Of a stretch of DNA of 64,000 nucleotides, positions 54,381 to 62,429 are shown in pieces. Both the position numbers and the translations under genes were made by a program. This stretch comes from AC-69 sp963751665 (GTDB lineage: Bacteria > Actinomycetota > UBA4738 > HRBIN12), in NCBI GenBank assembly GCA_963751665.1, contig CAVVVF010000001.1, positions 682,001 through 746,000 of the forward strand. Direction: 5' to 3'. Under the pieces are notes generated by a model, which was given only the letters and a program-made list of their open reading frames with translations, searched no databases and was not told where the DNA came from. How positions within the stretch are numbered: the first letter of the stretch is position 1; every line of letters starts with the position of its first letter.

Positions 54381-55379
54381 TCAGATCCTCAGGCGCTCGA
54401 TCTCGCCGCTGGCTCGGGCCAGCGCGAGCGCCGCGGCCGCAACGTCCTGGACACCGAGGCCGGTGAGGTCGCACACCGTGAGCTGATCGTCCGAGGTTCG
54501 TCCCGGCTTCGCGCCGGCCGCCACCTCCCCCAGCTCGGCCGCATCGTCCGCCGAAGCGACCGCCCCAGACTCGAGCGCGTGGTGCAGCTCGCCGATCCTC
54601 GCGCACTGGGCCCGGCCGTCCACCACCAGGACGTCGGCCCGGCCCAGGACCTCTGTGTGCAGCTCCTGCTTGTCCCGACCGTCGCTGCCCACAGCCGTCA
54701 CGTGCGCCCCGGGCGAGAGCCATTCCGCCCGGACCAGCGGCTCGCGACTCGCGGTGCACGTGATGACCACGTCCGCGCCCTCAAGCGCTCGCTCTACCGA
54801 GGGCGCGACCGCGTACGTGCATCGCTCCGGCAGCCCGGGCCGGCCCGCGAGCTCGTCCACACATCCGCGGGCGTGGTCGGGGTCGCGGCCCCACACGCGC
54901 ACCTGCCCGAACCCGCGAACGCAGGCGAGCGCGTCGAGCTGATACCGGGCCTGCGCGCCGGTCCCGATCACCGCCACGACCTCGACGTTCGACGGCGCGA
55001 GATGGCGGGCCGCGACCCCGCCCGCGGCCCCGGTCCGGACATCGGTGATGAACCCGTTGTCCAGGAGGAAGGCGACGGGTGCGCCGTTCCGGGAATCGAA
55101 CGCCATCACGAGCCCGTCGGCTGGTGGGGCGCGATCGGCCGAGGGCGAGGCGAACCCCGACGACACCTTCACGGCGTAGAACGGCTCGCCGTGGAGGTGC
55201 CCGGCCTTCACGTGGACCTCGCCGCCCGACTCCGGGACGTCGAGCTGGATCACGCCGGGGACCTCCGCCCGGCCCGTCGAGTAGGCCACGAACGCCCGCT
55301 CGACGGCGTCGATCAGCGACGGCATGTCGAGGGCCGCCCGAACGTCGTCCTCCCGGAGGATCAGGACGTCCCGACCCAT
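54381..55379 (-). CDS. Ornithine cyclodeaminase/mu-crystallin family protein
   Basis: NAD(P)-dependent enzyme of the ornithine cyclodeaminase/alanine dehydrogenase superfamily, 332 residues. The family block VKVSSGFASP and the dinucleotide-binding VAVIGTGAQARYQLDAL near residue 140 are present, as is ITDVRTGAAGGVAARHL. Substrate is undecided: ornithine, other amino acids or imines. The ATG at 55379 lies 10 bases after the stop of the Rieske oxygenase, so the pair is co-transcribed and may serve one amino-acid or quaternary-amine pathway. Confidence 0.88.
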   Translation of the reverse strand: MGRDVLILREDDVRAALDMPSLIDAVERAFVAYSTGRAEVPGVIQLDVPESGGEVHVKAGHLHGEPFYAVKVSSGFASPSADRAPPADGLVMAFDSRNGAPVAFLLDNGFITDVRTGAAGGVAARHLAPSNVEVVAVIGTGAQARYQLDALACVRGFGQVRVWGRDPDHARGCVDELAGRPGLPERCTYAVAPSVERALEGADVVITCTASREPLVRAEWLSPGAHVTAVGSDGRDKQELHTEVLGRADVLVVDGRAQCARIGELHHALESGAVASADDAAELGEVAAGAKPGRTSDDQLTVCDLTGLGVQDVAAAALALARASGEIERLRI

Positions 55380-55388
55380 GCCGACAGG

Positions 55389-56594
55389 CTATCCGGCTGG
55401 GTCGTCGAGCCGCTCGCCCACGTACCGTCGGATGTCGAGCGACAGATCCTCCATCGGCGCGTAGTAGCCGAACGAGAACACGCGGGAGGACATGCCCTGC
55501 TGCACGCTCTGGCAGATCCGCCAGTCCTGCCGGTTCACCAGGTCCCAGAACTCCACCGCGTCGGAGGGATCGAACCCCGGCCGCCGCATCTCGTCGGGGT
55601 GGAACAGGAAGTCGCAGTCGATCACGGTTCGACCGGGACCCTTGGGCCACAACGTGAACGCCGCCACGTGGTCCGAGGACATGCTGAGCATCAGGTTGGG
55701 GTAGACGAGCTCGCCCTTGTGGCGGGTCCGTTCGTCCTCCGACAGGCCGGGGAACGGCGCCCTGTCCGTGGTCCCGCTGAACGTGAACGTCGTGGCGCCT
55801 TCCCGATGCGGGATGCCCCGGTCCCAGTCCAGGTTGGCCCCGCCCCGCTGCTTGAAGGCCGGCACGACCTCGCAGAGCTCCGGGTGGACCGGCCCGCAGT
55901 GGTAGCACTCGTTGTAGTTCTCCACGATGCACTTCCAGTTGGCGGCGACGTCGTAGGTGATCCGGCGCGCCGTCCGAAGCTCCGCCAGCGGATAGCGGGC
56001 CGTTCGCTCCACGATCCCTGCGAGCTGGGACGAGAGCCCTCGGCCCTCGGCCGTGGCCTTCTCCGGCGAGAGGTGCACGAACACGAAGCCGCCCCACGTG
56101 TCCACCCCCACCGGGTGGAGCGAGAGCTCCTCTCGGCGGAGGCCGTCGGTCTCGGTGAGGAACGGCGCCGCCCGGAGCTCCCCGGCGAGCCCATAGGTCC
56201 AGCCGTGATAGGGGCACACCATGGAACCACGGAACCGTCCCGTCGCTCCAGGCGCCTCCACGGAGGGCGAGGCGTCGTCGATCGAGATCCGAGACCCGCG
56301 ATGGCGGCACACGTTGTAGAAGCCCCGGAGCTCGCCTGACCTCGTTCGTACGACCAGTACGCTCTCGCCCGCGACGTCGACCTTCAGGTAGTCCCCGGGC
56401 GACGGGAGCGCTTCCTCTCGGCCGGCGCAGAACCACTCCGTGGCGAAGATGCGCTCCCGCTCCCGCTCGAAGGCCTCCTGGGAGAGGTAGGCCGACGACG
56501 GGAGCGTGCGCTGCAACTCCGTGGGGACCTCGTTCCCCGGCGCCTCCGTCTCACGTACCATGTGACCCTCGGTCAGACCTCGCTGTTCGGACAT
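55389..56594 (-). CDS. Rieske-type ring-hydroxylating/demethylating oxygenase, alpha subunit
   Basis: Rieske non-heme iron oxygenase of about 401 residues. The [2Fe-2S] site is CRHRG plus CPYHGWTYG near residues 90-130. The catalytic iron site is in NWKCIVENYNECYHCGPVHP. This last motif is typical of the choline, carnitine and glycine-betaine monooxygenase branch (GbcA/CntA-like), so N-demethylation or C-N cleavage is more likely than aromatic attack. No reductase gene is adjacent. ATG 56594 or 56561 can start it. It is divergent from a TetR gene and upstream of the cyclodeaminase-like gene. Confidence 0.9.
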   Translation of the reverse strand: MSEQRGLTEGHMVRETEAPGNEVPTELQRTLPSSAYLSQEAFERERERIFATEWFCAGREEALPSPGDYLKVDVAGESVLVVRTRSGELRGFYNVCRHRGSRISIDDASPSVEAPGATGRFRGSMVCPYHGWTYGLAGELRAAPFLTETDGLRREELSLHPVGVDTWGGFVFVHLSPEKATAEGRGLSSQLAGIVERTARYPLAELRTARRITYDVAANWKCIVENYNECYHCGPVHPELCEVVPAFKQRGGANLDWDRGIPHREGATTFTFSGTTDRAPFPGLSEDERTRHKGELVYPNLMLSMSSDHVAAFTLWPKGPGRTVIDCDFLFHPDEMRRPGFDPSDAVEFWDLVNRQDWRICQSVQQGMSSRVFSFGYYAPMEDLSLDIRRYVGERLDDPAG

Positions 56595-56616
56595 CGTGAA
56601 GTGTGCATCACCGAGG
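56567..56616. promoter_or_regulatory. Candidate operator region between the Rieske and TetR genes
   Basis: A 7-bp inverted pair, CCTCGGT at 56567-56573 and ACCGAGG at 56610-56616, flanks the divergent start sites. TetR regulators often bind palindromes here, but the 36-base spacing is longer than usual, so this is only a candidate. Confidence 0.25.
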
Positions 56617-56631
56617 ATGGACGGTGGAACG

Positions 56632-57288
56632 ATGGTCGATGACTTGAAGTCAGACAAACCCCGGTCCGCGGCCAAGCGCGAGGCCATCGCCGAGGCCGCC
56701 ATGCGCCACTTCGCCGAGCACGGGTACCAGGGCGCTCGCGTGGAGGACCTGGCCCGGGAGCTCGGCATCGCCAAGGGCTCGATCTTTCAGCACTACGGGA
56801 GCAAGGCTGGGCTGTTCCTGGCGACCTACAAGCGGGCCGTGTCGTCGCTCCCGGCGTGGCTCGACGCGCCGAGCGAGGTGGTCGAGGCGGGGTTCTGGCC
56901 GGTGCTCGAATACTGGCTGGACCGGACGGAGCACCTGATCCACGAGGACTGGGTCCCGTACCGCGTCTCGCTCATCGGCAACTACGGGACCGACCTCACG
57001 CTGAAGCGGGACATCAACCGGTTCCTGCTCTCGGAGGACCCCTACGGGACCCTCGACTTCGTCGAGTTCGGCGTCGGTCGGAACGAGGTGCGGGGCGACG
57101 TCGACGCGGAGATGATCGCGTCCATGCTCGACTGGCTGGCCGAACGGTTCCAGGACGCGCTGGTCACCGAGGAGCTGGACCCCGGGCTGTTCCACCGCCG
57201 CTCCGACGAGCCCCAGCGGCGCCGTCAGCTGCGGATCACGCAGTTCACCGAGCTGCTCCGAAGCGCCATCGGCCCCCGGGAGGCCTAG
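56632..57288 (+). CDS. TetR/AcrR family transcriptional regulator
   Basis: Regulator of 218 residues with an N-terminal helix-turn-helix (RVEDLARELGIAKGSIFQHY, GSKAGLF) and an all-helical ligand-binding domain. The ATG at 56632 is preferred to a GTG at 56596 because MVDDLKSDK leads directly into the HTH. It is divergent from the Rieske oxygenase gene, so control of that gene and the cyclodeaminase-like gene is likely. Confidence 0.92.
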   Translation: MVDDLKSDKPRSAAKREAIAEAAMRHFAEHGYQGARVEDLARELGIAKGSIFQHYGSKAGLFLATYKRAVSSLPAWLDAPSEVVEAGFWPVLEYWLDRTEHLIHEDWVPYRVSLIGNYGTDLTLKRDINRFLLSEDPYGTLDFVEFGVGRNEVRGDVDAEMIASMLDWLAERFQDALVTEELDPGLFHRRSDEPQRRRQLRITQFTELLRSAIGPREA

Positions 57289-57355
57289 CCGGCCCTCGTT
57301 TGGGCACGGAGGGCACCGGGAATCCTTTGGCCCGACCGAAAGGAGGTGCCGTAAC

Positions 57356-57538
57356 GTGCTCCATCTGTCCTACGTGCTGGCGAAGGGGTCCGACGTCAGC
57401 CTGAATCTTCGGATCCCGGGGGTCCTGGCCCTCGTGGCAGGTGTGCTGATCCTGATCTTCCCCAAGCTGCTGAACTACATCGTGGCCGGCTACCTGATCT
57501 TCGTCGGGGTCGTGCAGGTCTTCAGCATCCACATCTGA
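57356..57538 (+). CDS. DUF3096 small membrane protein
   Basis: A 60-residue hydrophobic protein (LNLRIPGVLALVAGVLILIF, PKLLNYIVAGYLIFVG) with two membrane helices, matching the DUF3096 family. Function unknown. GTG 57356 follows AAAGGAGGTG, a near-perfect ribosome-binding site that supports expression. It stands between the TetR gene and a small zincin. Confidence 0.85.
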   Translation: MLHLSYVLAKGSDVSLNLRIPGVLALVAGVLILIFPKLLNYIVAGYLIFVGVVQVFSIHI

Positions 57539-57559
57539 CGGCCTGATCGGGCCGAAGGC

Positions 57560-58015
57560 CTACCGCCGGACGAGCGCCGCGTCGCCGTCGAGCTCGGTGA
57601 CCCGGCGGCGCCGGTAGTTGAAGAGCGCGAACCGGTCGCAGGCCGTCTCGGCGGCCGAACCGCGGCCCAGGCGCTCCTTCAGGTACCAGTGCATCCACTC
57701 GTGCAGGTACAGGAACCGGAGCACCTCGCGGGGGGTCCGGAAGGTGACCCCCTCGGTCATCCAGATGAACCGCATGCCCTTGCCCGGCCGGCGCTTGGCC
57801 GCGTAGGGCACGATCTCGCCGAAGGAGAAGAACGGCTCGGGCACCTGGAGCACGATCTCCCGGTTGTCGAAGTCCGTCCAGGCGGACAGGTGGGGCTTCT
57901 CCCGGTACCGAAGCGGCTTGACGATGATCCGGTAGCCGGGGGCAGCCGGCAGGCCATTCAGCATGGCCCGGACCCTGTCCCGGGGGATGGCGGAGACCTC
58001 GGAGCGCACCCTCAT
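57560..58015 (-). CDS. Small zincin-like (HExxH) protein
   Basis: The 151 residues contain FLYLHEWMHWYLKERLG, an HExxH metalloprotease signature, with CDRFALFNYR downstream that could supply a third ligand. No signal peptide is present, so it is cytosolic. The family is not one I can name; SprT-like or M78-like zincins are the nearest comparison. ATG 58015. Confidence 0.72.
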   Translation of the reverse strand: MRVRSEVSAIPRDRVRAMLNGLPAAPGYRIIVKPLRYREKPHLSAWTDFDNREIVLQVPEPFFSFGEIVPYAAKRRPGKGMRFIWMTEGVTFRTPREVLRFLYLHEWMHWYLKERLGRGSAAETACDRFALFNYRRRRVTELDGDAALVRR

Positions 58016-58130
58016 GGCGGGACGTTACATCGCGCCAGTGACAGCGCGCGAGTCGGCCCCTGACCTGCGGAAACGGCGGGCCCGCGGAGGCTCCCAGGGG
58101 GTCAGGCCGAGGGCGGGCGGGGGGCCGGGC

Positions 58131-58328
58131 TCACGGGATGCCGGACCGGCCCTCATCGAACAGGTTGGAGACCGCCACCCCGAACAGGACCGCCGCGGCC
58201 ACCATGGCCAGGGCGATGAGGGCCAGCAGGAGACCGTACTCGCTGGCCACCGCCCCACGCTCCTCCTCGGCTTCCCGATGGAGGAACCAGTACAAACGCA
58301 ACGCCAAGACGGACGGGGCCCAAGGCAC
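58131..58328 (-). CDS. Flp/Fap-type pilin component
   Basis: The 65 residues contain the Flp pilin pattern: a short charged leader, then ERGAVASEYGLLLALIALAM and a hydrophobic helix, ending GVAVSNLFDEG. The Glu five residues after the G in GAVASE matches class III signal peptides. Flp pilins normally assemble with Tad secretion genes, none of which lie here. GTG 58328 follows GGGAGTG. Confidence 0.82.
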   Translation of the reverse strand: MPWAPSVLALRLYWFLHREAEEERGAVASEYGLLLALIALAMVAAAVLFGVAVSNLFDEGRSGIP

Positions 58329-58454
58329 CGTTCATCACTCCCTGCAACACTTCGTCGGACACCAGGGAACTCGGACTACGAGACGAGCTTGGGCCAGGCA
58401 ATCCGGGAGTGGAATCCCGACTCCCACGGTCTTTCCGAACGTCGTTCGACGCGG

Positions 58455-58531
58455 TGGTCGGGGCGGGCGGACTCGAACCGCCGGCCTCCTGCTCCCAAAG
58501 CAGGCGCGCTACCAAGCTGCGCTACGCCCCG
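58455..58531 (-). tRNA. tRNA-Pro (anticodon TGG)
   Basis: Minus-strand cloverleaf. The acceptor CGGGGCG pairs with CGCCCCG, starting with C1 as usual for proline. The D stem is GCGC/GCGC, the anticodon stem CCTGC/GCAGG with loop TTTGGGA (anticodon TGG), and the T arm GGCGG TTCGAGT CCGCC. The discriminator is A at 58458 and CCA is encoded at 58455-58457. Confidence 0.96.
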
Positions 58532-58669
58532 CTGCTCGGATTGTAGGGGCCGGCAGGGGCTGCGGGTCAGATGCGGAAGCTGCCGGCTCCGACGATGGCG
58601 GAGCCTCCGTGCCTGGCTGGTCGGGCATCCATGGCAACGTACCGCAAGGCTCGGCCCGGGGACCGTTGC

Positions 58670-58675
58670 TACCGT
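58670..58675 (+). promoter_or_regulatory. Putative -10 hexamer of azlC
   Basis: TACCGT ends eight bases before the azlC ATG at 58684, with no ribosome-binding site between them. Confidence 0.4.
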
Positions 58676-58683
58676 GGACGGCC

Positions 58684-59349
58684 ATGGAGGGGAGCCCCGA
58701 ACGTAGGTACCGCGACGGCGCGCGGGCCGTGGCCCCGCTCGCCGTCGCCGTCCTCGGCTTCGGCATCTCGTTCGGCCTGTTGGCCCGCTCGGCGGGGATG
58801 GGCTGGCTGGCGCCGATCGTGATGTCCGCCACGACCTTCGCCGGATCGGCCCAGTTCGCGGCGGTCTCGATCCTGGGAGCGGGCGGCATGGTGGCGGCGG
58901 CCGTGGCCGCGGCCGCCCTGCTGAACTTGCGCTACGCCCCCATCGGCGTGTCGGTGGCGCCCTGGCTGGAAGGGCCGGCGTGGTGGCGGTTCCTCCGGGC
59001 CCAGCTGGTGGTTGACGAGTCGTGGGCTCTGGCGGCCGAGGGCGAGGGAAGGTTCGACCCCGGCATCCTGGTCGGCGCCGGGCTCCTGCTCTACGTGTCG
59101 TGGGTTGGCGGAACCGCCATCGGCGCGCTCGGCGGCCAGGCCCTGGGCGACCCGAAGACCCTCGGCCTGGACGCCGCGTTCCCCGCTCTGTTCCTCGCCC
59201 TGCTGATCCCTCAGCTCCGGAGCCGGCGGGCAGTCGCGGCGGCGGTGCTCGGCGGGGCCATCGCGCTCGCCCTCATACCCTTGACGCCGGCCGGGGTCCC
59301 CATCATCGCGGCGGGCGCGGCGTGCCTCATCGGGGTGGGCCGGCGGTGA
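58684..59349 (+). CDS. azlC: AzlC family branched-chain amino acid exporter subunit
   Basis: Large subunit of an AzlCD-type exporter (branched-chain amino acids or analogues). The 221 residues have about six to seven membrane helices and the family blocks LGFGISFGLLARSAGMGW, TTFAGSAQFAAVSILGAG and ALLNLRYAPIGVSVAPWL. ATG 58684; the frame is open upstream through the tRNA-Pro region but that part is not coding. Its TGA overlaps the azlD GTG. Confidence 0.93.
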   Translation: MEGSPERRYRDGARAVAPLAVAVLGFGISFGLLARSAGMGWLAPIVMSATTFAGSAQFAAVSILGAGGMVAAAVAAAALLNLRYAPIGVSVAPWLEGPAWWRFLRAQLVVDESWALAAEGEGRFDPGILVGAGLLLYVSWVGGTAIGALGGQALGDPKTLGLDAAFPALFLALLIPQLRSRRAVAAAVLGGAIALALIPLTPAGVPIIAAGAACLIGVGRR

Positions 59350-59654
59350 GCGACGCCTGGATCGTGGTGCTCGTCGTGGGAGCAGCGACCGTGGCCATCA
59401 AGTCGCTGGGGCCGGTGCTGCTCGGCGGCCGGCCTCTGCCCTCGGCCGTAACCGGCGTGGTCGAGTTGTTGACACCCGCCGTCCTGGCGGGCCTGGTAGT
59501 GACCCAAGCGCTGGGGAGCGGCCAGTCGATCTCCCCCGACGCCCGCCTGGTAGGGATGGCCGCCGCGGGAATCGCCTTGTGGCGTAAGGCGCCGATCCTG
59601 GTCGTGATCGTGGTGGCGGCGGCCGCGACGGCCCTGACGCGCTTGTTCGTATGA
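59346..59654 (+). CDS. azlD: AzlD family small membrane protein
   Basis: Small partner of AzlC, 102 residues with three to four helices (IVVLVVGAATVAIKSLGPVLL, LLTPAVLAGLVVTQAL). GTG 59346 overlaps the azlC stop (GTGA). The two products together make the exporter. Confidence 0.92.
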   Translation: MSDAWIVVLVVGAATVAIKSLGPVLLGGRPLPSAVTGVVELLTPAVLAGLVVTQALGSGQSISPDARLVGMAAAGIALWRKAPILVVIVVAAAATALTRLFV

Positions 59655-59668
59655 GGCCGGTCCGCTGC

Positions 59669-59674
59669 TACGCT
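59669..59674 (+). promoter_or_regulatory. Putative -10 hexamer of tRNA-Gly
   Basis: TACGCT lies nine bases before the first base of tRNA-Gly at 59684. Confidence 0.4.
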
Positions 59675-59683
59675 TGCGCTGTT

Positions 59684-59754
<71 letters not shown>

Positions 59755-59793
59755 CTGCTGGTCAGGGCGCACCGGCCAGGCGGTCGACCATGA

Positions 59794-59907
59794 TTACCCG
59801 CTCGGAACCGAGGCGACATTCGGTACTGCTAACACGGCGAGCGCGAGTGCGAGGAACACTATTGCTCCACGGGTGCCACTCTCTTCTCGCAGAAGCAACT
59901 GGCGCAT
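59794..59907 (-). CDS. Short hydrophobic peptide with signal-like helix
   Basis: A 37-residue open frame (MRQLLLREESGTRGAIVF, then a run of Leu, Ala and Val, ending SVPSG). It has one helix like a signal peptide or single-pass membrane peptide. The ribosome-binding tract GGGAGGGGGAG lies directly before the ATG. The leader and first codons resemble those of the secreted gene starting at 60234. It could be a small membrane peptide or a decayed paralogue. Confidence 0.45.
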   Translation of the reverse strand: MRQLLLREESGTRGAIVFLALALAVLAVPNVASVPSG

Positions 59908-59949
59908 GGCTCCCCCTCCCTTACAAGATCCGGTGAAGGACGGTCTCCG

Positions 59950-60234
59950 TCACCCCGAGGTGCTGACCGTGTTGTCCCGGAAGATGATGGCCCCGGAGAT
60001 CGGGGCCGGCGCAGCGGCGTTCACTGGCACGATGCAGGTCAGGCCGTCGCGGTTCCCGTCCAGCGATGCGATCCCGACCGCCTGCTCCGGTGTGATCCCC
60101 AAACTTTCGACAGTTACCAACTGCCAGCCGCCGCCAAGCGGACACCCGCCGATCGATTTTCCGGCCGCGCCGGTTGGGAACGCCCACCCGACGAGAGCCA
60201 TAGACAAGCCAAGCGCAACCAAGAAACGCCGCAT
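59950..60234 (-). CDS. Small secreted hypothetical protein
   Basis: The 94 residues start with a signal peptide (RRFLVALGLSMALVGWAFPTGAAG). The mature part has two Cys and DGNRDGLTCIVP, which could bind calcium like Excalibur-type motifs. Function unknown. ATG 60234 follows GGGAGGGAGGGG. The gene lies between two other small unknown genes. Confidence 0.68.
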   Translation of the reverse strand: MRRFLVALGLSMALVGWAFPTGAAGKSIGGCPLGGGWQLVTVESLGITPEQAVGIASLDGNRDGLTCIVPVNAAAPAPISGAIIFRDNTVSTSG

Positions 60235-60306
60235 GGCCCCTCCCTCCCTATGCGACTTTCCGACGCGATCGTAGGCTTGGACCGGGAACCGGTCAACCGG
60301 GCGGGC

Positions 60307-60684
60307 TCAGCGCAGGCCCGTTCGAAGGTCCATGTAGTTCGTCTCGATCGCGACGTACTGCTGCCAGGCCTGCACCCAGCCTGCGTCCGAACGCGTGAAG
60401 CGGTAGGCGGGCGTGGCCGGCGCATTCCGGTCCCAGATCCCGAAGTACTCGCGGCCGTACCCGAGCAGGTACCGCTGCCCCGAGTGCGTGAACTCGACCT
60501 TCTCCTCCGGCCCGGCCTGGGCCGCGGGAAGCTGCTGCGTGGTTGCGGGTGCCGCCGCCCCGGTCACGCTGGGGGGCGGGCTCTCCGCGCCGGCCGGGAT
60601 GGTGTCCACCAGCCAGCTCAGGCAGTACCGGCACTTGATGGCAGCGTCCTGGATCTCCTCCGCGCAGTACGGACACTTCTTCAT
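60307..60684 (-). CDS. Zinc-ribbon hypothetical protein
   Basis: The 125 residues begin MKKCPYCAEEIQDAAIKCRYC, a zinc ribbon found at the front of many actinobacterial proteins. A proline/alanine linker and a C-terminal domain (FTHSGQRYLLGYGREYFGIW, then WVQAWQQYVAIE) follow. No transmembrane helix. Function unknown; the second domain may bind a partner membrane or RNA. Confidence 0.8.
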   Translation of the reverse strand: MKKCPYCAEEIQDAAIKCRYCLSWLVDTIPAGAESPPPSVTGAAAPATTQQLPAAQAGPEEKVEFTHSGQRYLLGYGREYFGIWDRNAPATPAYRFTRSDAGWVQAWQQYVAIETNYMDLRTGLR

Positions 60685-60756
60685 CGACGGCTCCTCCGCT
60701 TCGGGGCCTCCACGCTACGGGCGAAAGCGGTTGGAAGGCAAGCGACCAATGTGGGG

Positions 60757-60762
60757 TAGGTT
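60757..60762 (+). promoter_or_regulatory. Putative -10 hexamer of the DDN-like gene
   Basis: TAGGTT ends eight bases before the ATG at 60771. TTGGAA lies 20 bases upstream, longer than the ideal 17. Confidence 0.4.
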
Positions 60763-60770
60763 CGGCCCCG

Positions 60771-61163
60771 ATGCCACTCCCGGGATGGCTGGCACGATTC
60801 GACCGCCGCGTTGTGAATCGCTTGACGAGGCCGTTCGCCGCGTGGCTCCCCGGCTTCGCCGTCGTCGGGCACACCGGACGACGGTCCGGGCGGCGCTACG
60901 GCACGCCGGTGAACCTCTTCCGCTCAGGTGACGCCTACGTCATCGCCCTCTCGTATGGGCCCGAGAGCGATTGGGTGAGGAACGTGATAGCGGCGGGTGG
61001 GTGCGTCGTGCGGACGCGGGGCCGAACAACCCATCTGGAGGATCCCCGCATCGTGACCGACCCGAGCGCCACCTTGGTGCCTCGCGCGATCCGACCGATC
61101 CTGAAGGCGACCCGATGCACCGACTTCATGGAGCTCAAGGAGTCGCGACGCCCGGCCCCTTGA
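60771..61163 (+). CDS. DDN-like nitroreductase/deazaflavin-dependent oxidoreductase family
   Basis: The 130 residues match the split beta-barrel family that includes F420-dependent Ddn of mycobacteria: VVGHTGRRSGRRYGTPVNLF, then YVIALSYGPESDWVRNVIAAGG. F420 use is common in this family and in Actinomycetota but is not shown here. ATG 60771 with a TAGGTT eight bases upstream. Its end overlaps the amidohydrolase end by 29 bases, convergent. Confidence 0.85.
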   Translation: MPLPGWLARFDRRVVNRLTRPFAAWLPGFAVVGHTGRRSGRRYGTPVNLFRSGDAYVIALSYGPESDWVRNVIAAGGCVVRTRGRTTHLEDPRIVTDPSATLVPRAIRPILKATRCTDFMELKESRRPAP

Positions 61164-62391
61164 GCACTGCCCCACCCTTCATCACGAACGCGACGTCGGT
61201 GAGCCGGGCCACGTCCTCGAGGGCGTCGCCCTCCACCGCCACCAGGTCGGCGAGCTTCCCCGGCTCGACCGAGCCGACCCGGTCCTCCCACCCCATCAGC
61301 TCGGCGGCCACGATCGTCGCGCTCTGGATGGCCTGCATCGGGGTCATGCCGAACCGGACCATGTACGGCAGCTGCCGGGCGTTCCAGCCGTGCGGGTATA
61401 CGCCGCTGTCGGTCCCGTACGCGATCTTGACCCCGGCCTCCACCGCCTTCCGGAACCCCTCGCGCTGCGCCTCGGTGGTGTCCTCGTTCTTGCGAAGGAT
61501 CTCGTCCGGCCAGCCGCGCGCCCGGCCCCTCCTCCGCGATGTAGTCGCCGTTGTAGATGTCGGCCACGAGGTAGGTCCCGCGCTCCGCCATCAGCTCGAT
61601 GGCCTCGTCGTCGATGAGCGAGCCGTGCTCGATCGAGCGGACGCCGGCGCGGACCGCGCGCTTGATGCCCTCCGCGCCATGCGCGTGCGCCGCCACGAAC
61701 GTCCCGTACAGCGCGGCCTCGTCGACCGCCGCCCGGATCTCGTCCTCGCTGAACTCGGCGCGCCCGGCATGGTTCCCCGCGTCAGCACCGCGCCGGTGGC
61801 GATGACCTTGATGAAGTCCGCGCCGCCGTGGAGGATCTCGCGGACCCGCGCCGGACCTCGTCGGCTGAGTTCGCCACCCCGAACCGGAGCTCTCGCGGGA
61901 CCTCCACGTCGGGCGCCACCGGCCGGTGATGTCGCCGCCGCCGCTCGAGACCGTCACGTACGCGCCGGCGCACTGCATCCGCGGCCCGACGATCGATCCG
62001 TCGTCGATGGCGTCGCGCAGGGCCACGTCCACGAACGCCCGGAACGTCCCGACGTCGCGCACGGTGGTGAAGCCGGCCATCACGGTGTCGCCGCGCGTTC
62101 CGCACGCCCGTGAGCGCCTCCTGCGCGGCCGTCCGCATCGAGCAGCGAGGCGTACTCGCCTTGTTCGAGCTCGCCCACCAGGTGCGCGTGGCAGTCGATG
62201 AGGCCCGGCACGACGGTGTGTTGCGACAGGTCGATCACCCGGGCGCCGTTCGGGTACCGGCCCTGGTCGGGACCCACCGACTCGATGCGCTCGCCGACGA
62301 TCTCGACGATCTGCGCCCGGAGGAGCTCACCCGCGGCCGTGTCGACCAGGCGGCCGGCCCGCACCACGGTCAACTGCTGCTTTGGAGTCAC
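61135..62391 (-). CDS. Amidohydrolase-family enzyme, about five frameshifts
   Basis: Metal-dependent hydrolase of the imidazolonepropionase/Xaa-Pro dipeptidase-like group (COG1228 type). In order: VVPGLIDCHAHLVGELE with the HxH metal site, MAGFTTVRDVGTFRAFVD, AAHAHGAEGIKRAVRAG, RSIEHGSLIDDEAIE, KIAYGTDSGVYPHGWN with the catalytic Asp, and GSVEPGKLADLVAVEGDAL. These lie in different frames with breaks near 62120, 61925, 61840, 61775 and 61520. All metal ligands are present, so errors are more likely than decay. GTG 62391. Substrate unknown. Confidence 0.82.
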
Positions 62392-62429
62392 CGCGCGAGA
62401 GCTTAGCCGGTGCCTGCTCTCGTCTCGGG

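Noticed and set aside
58059..58106. CCTGACC/GGTCAGG inverted pair after the pilin gene as a terminator
   Set aside because: Loop of about 34 bases and no T-run; too weak to call.
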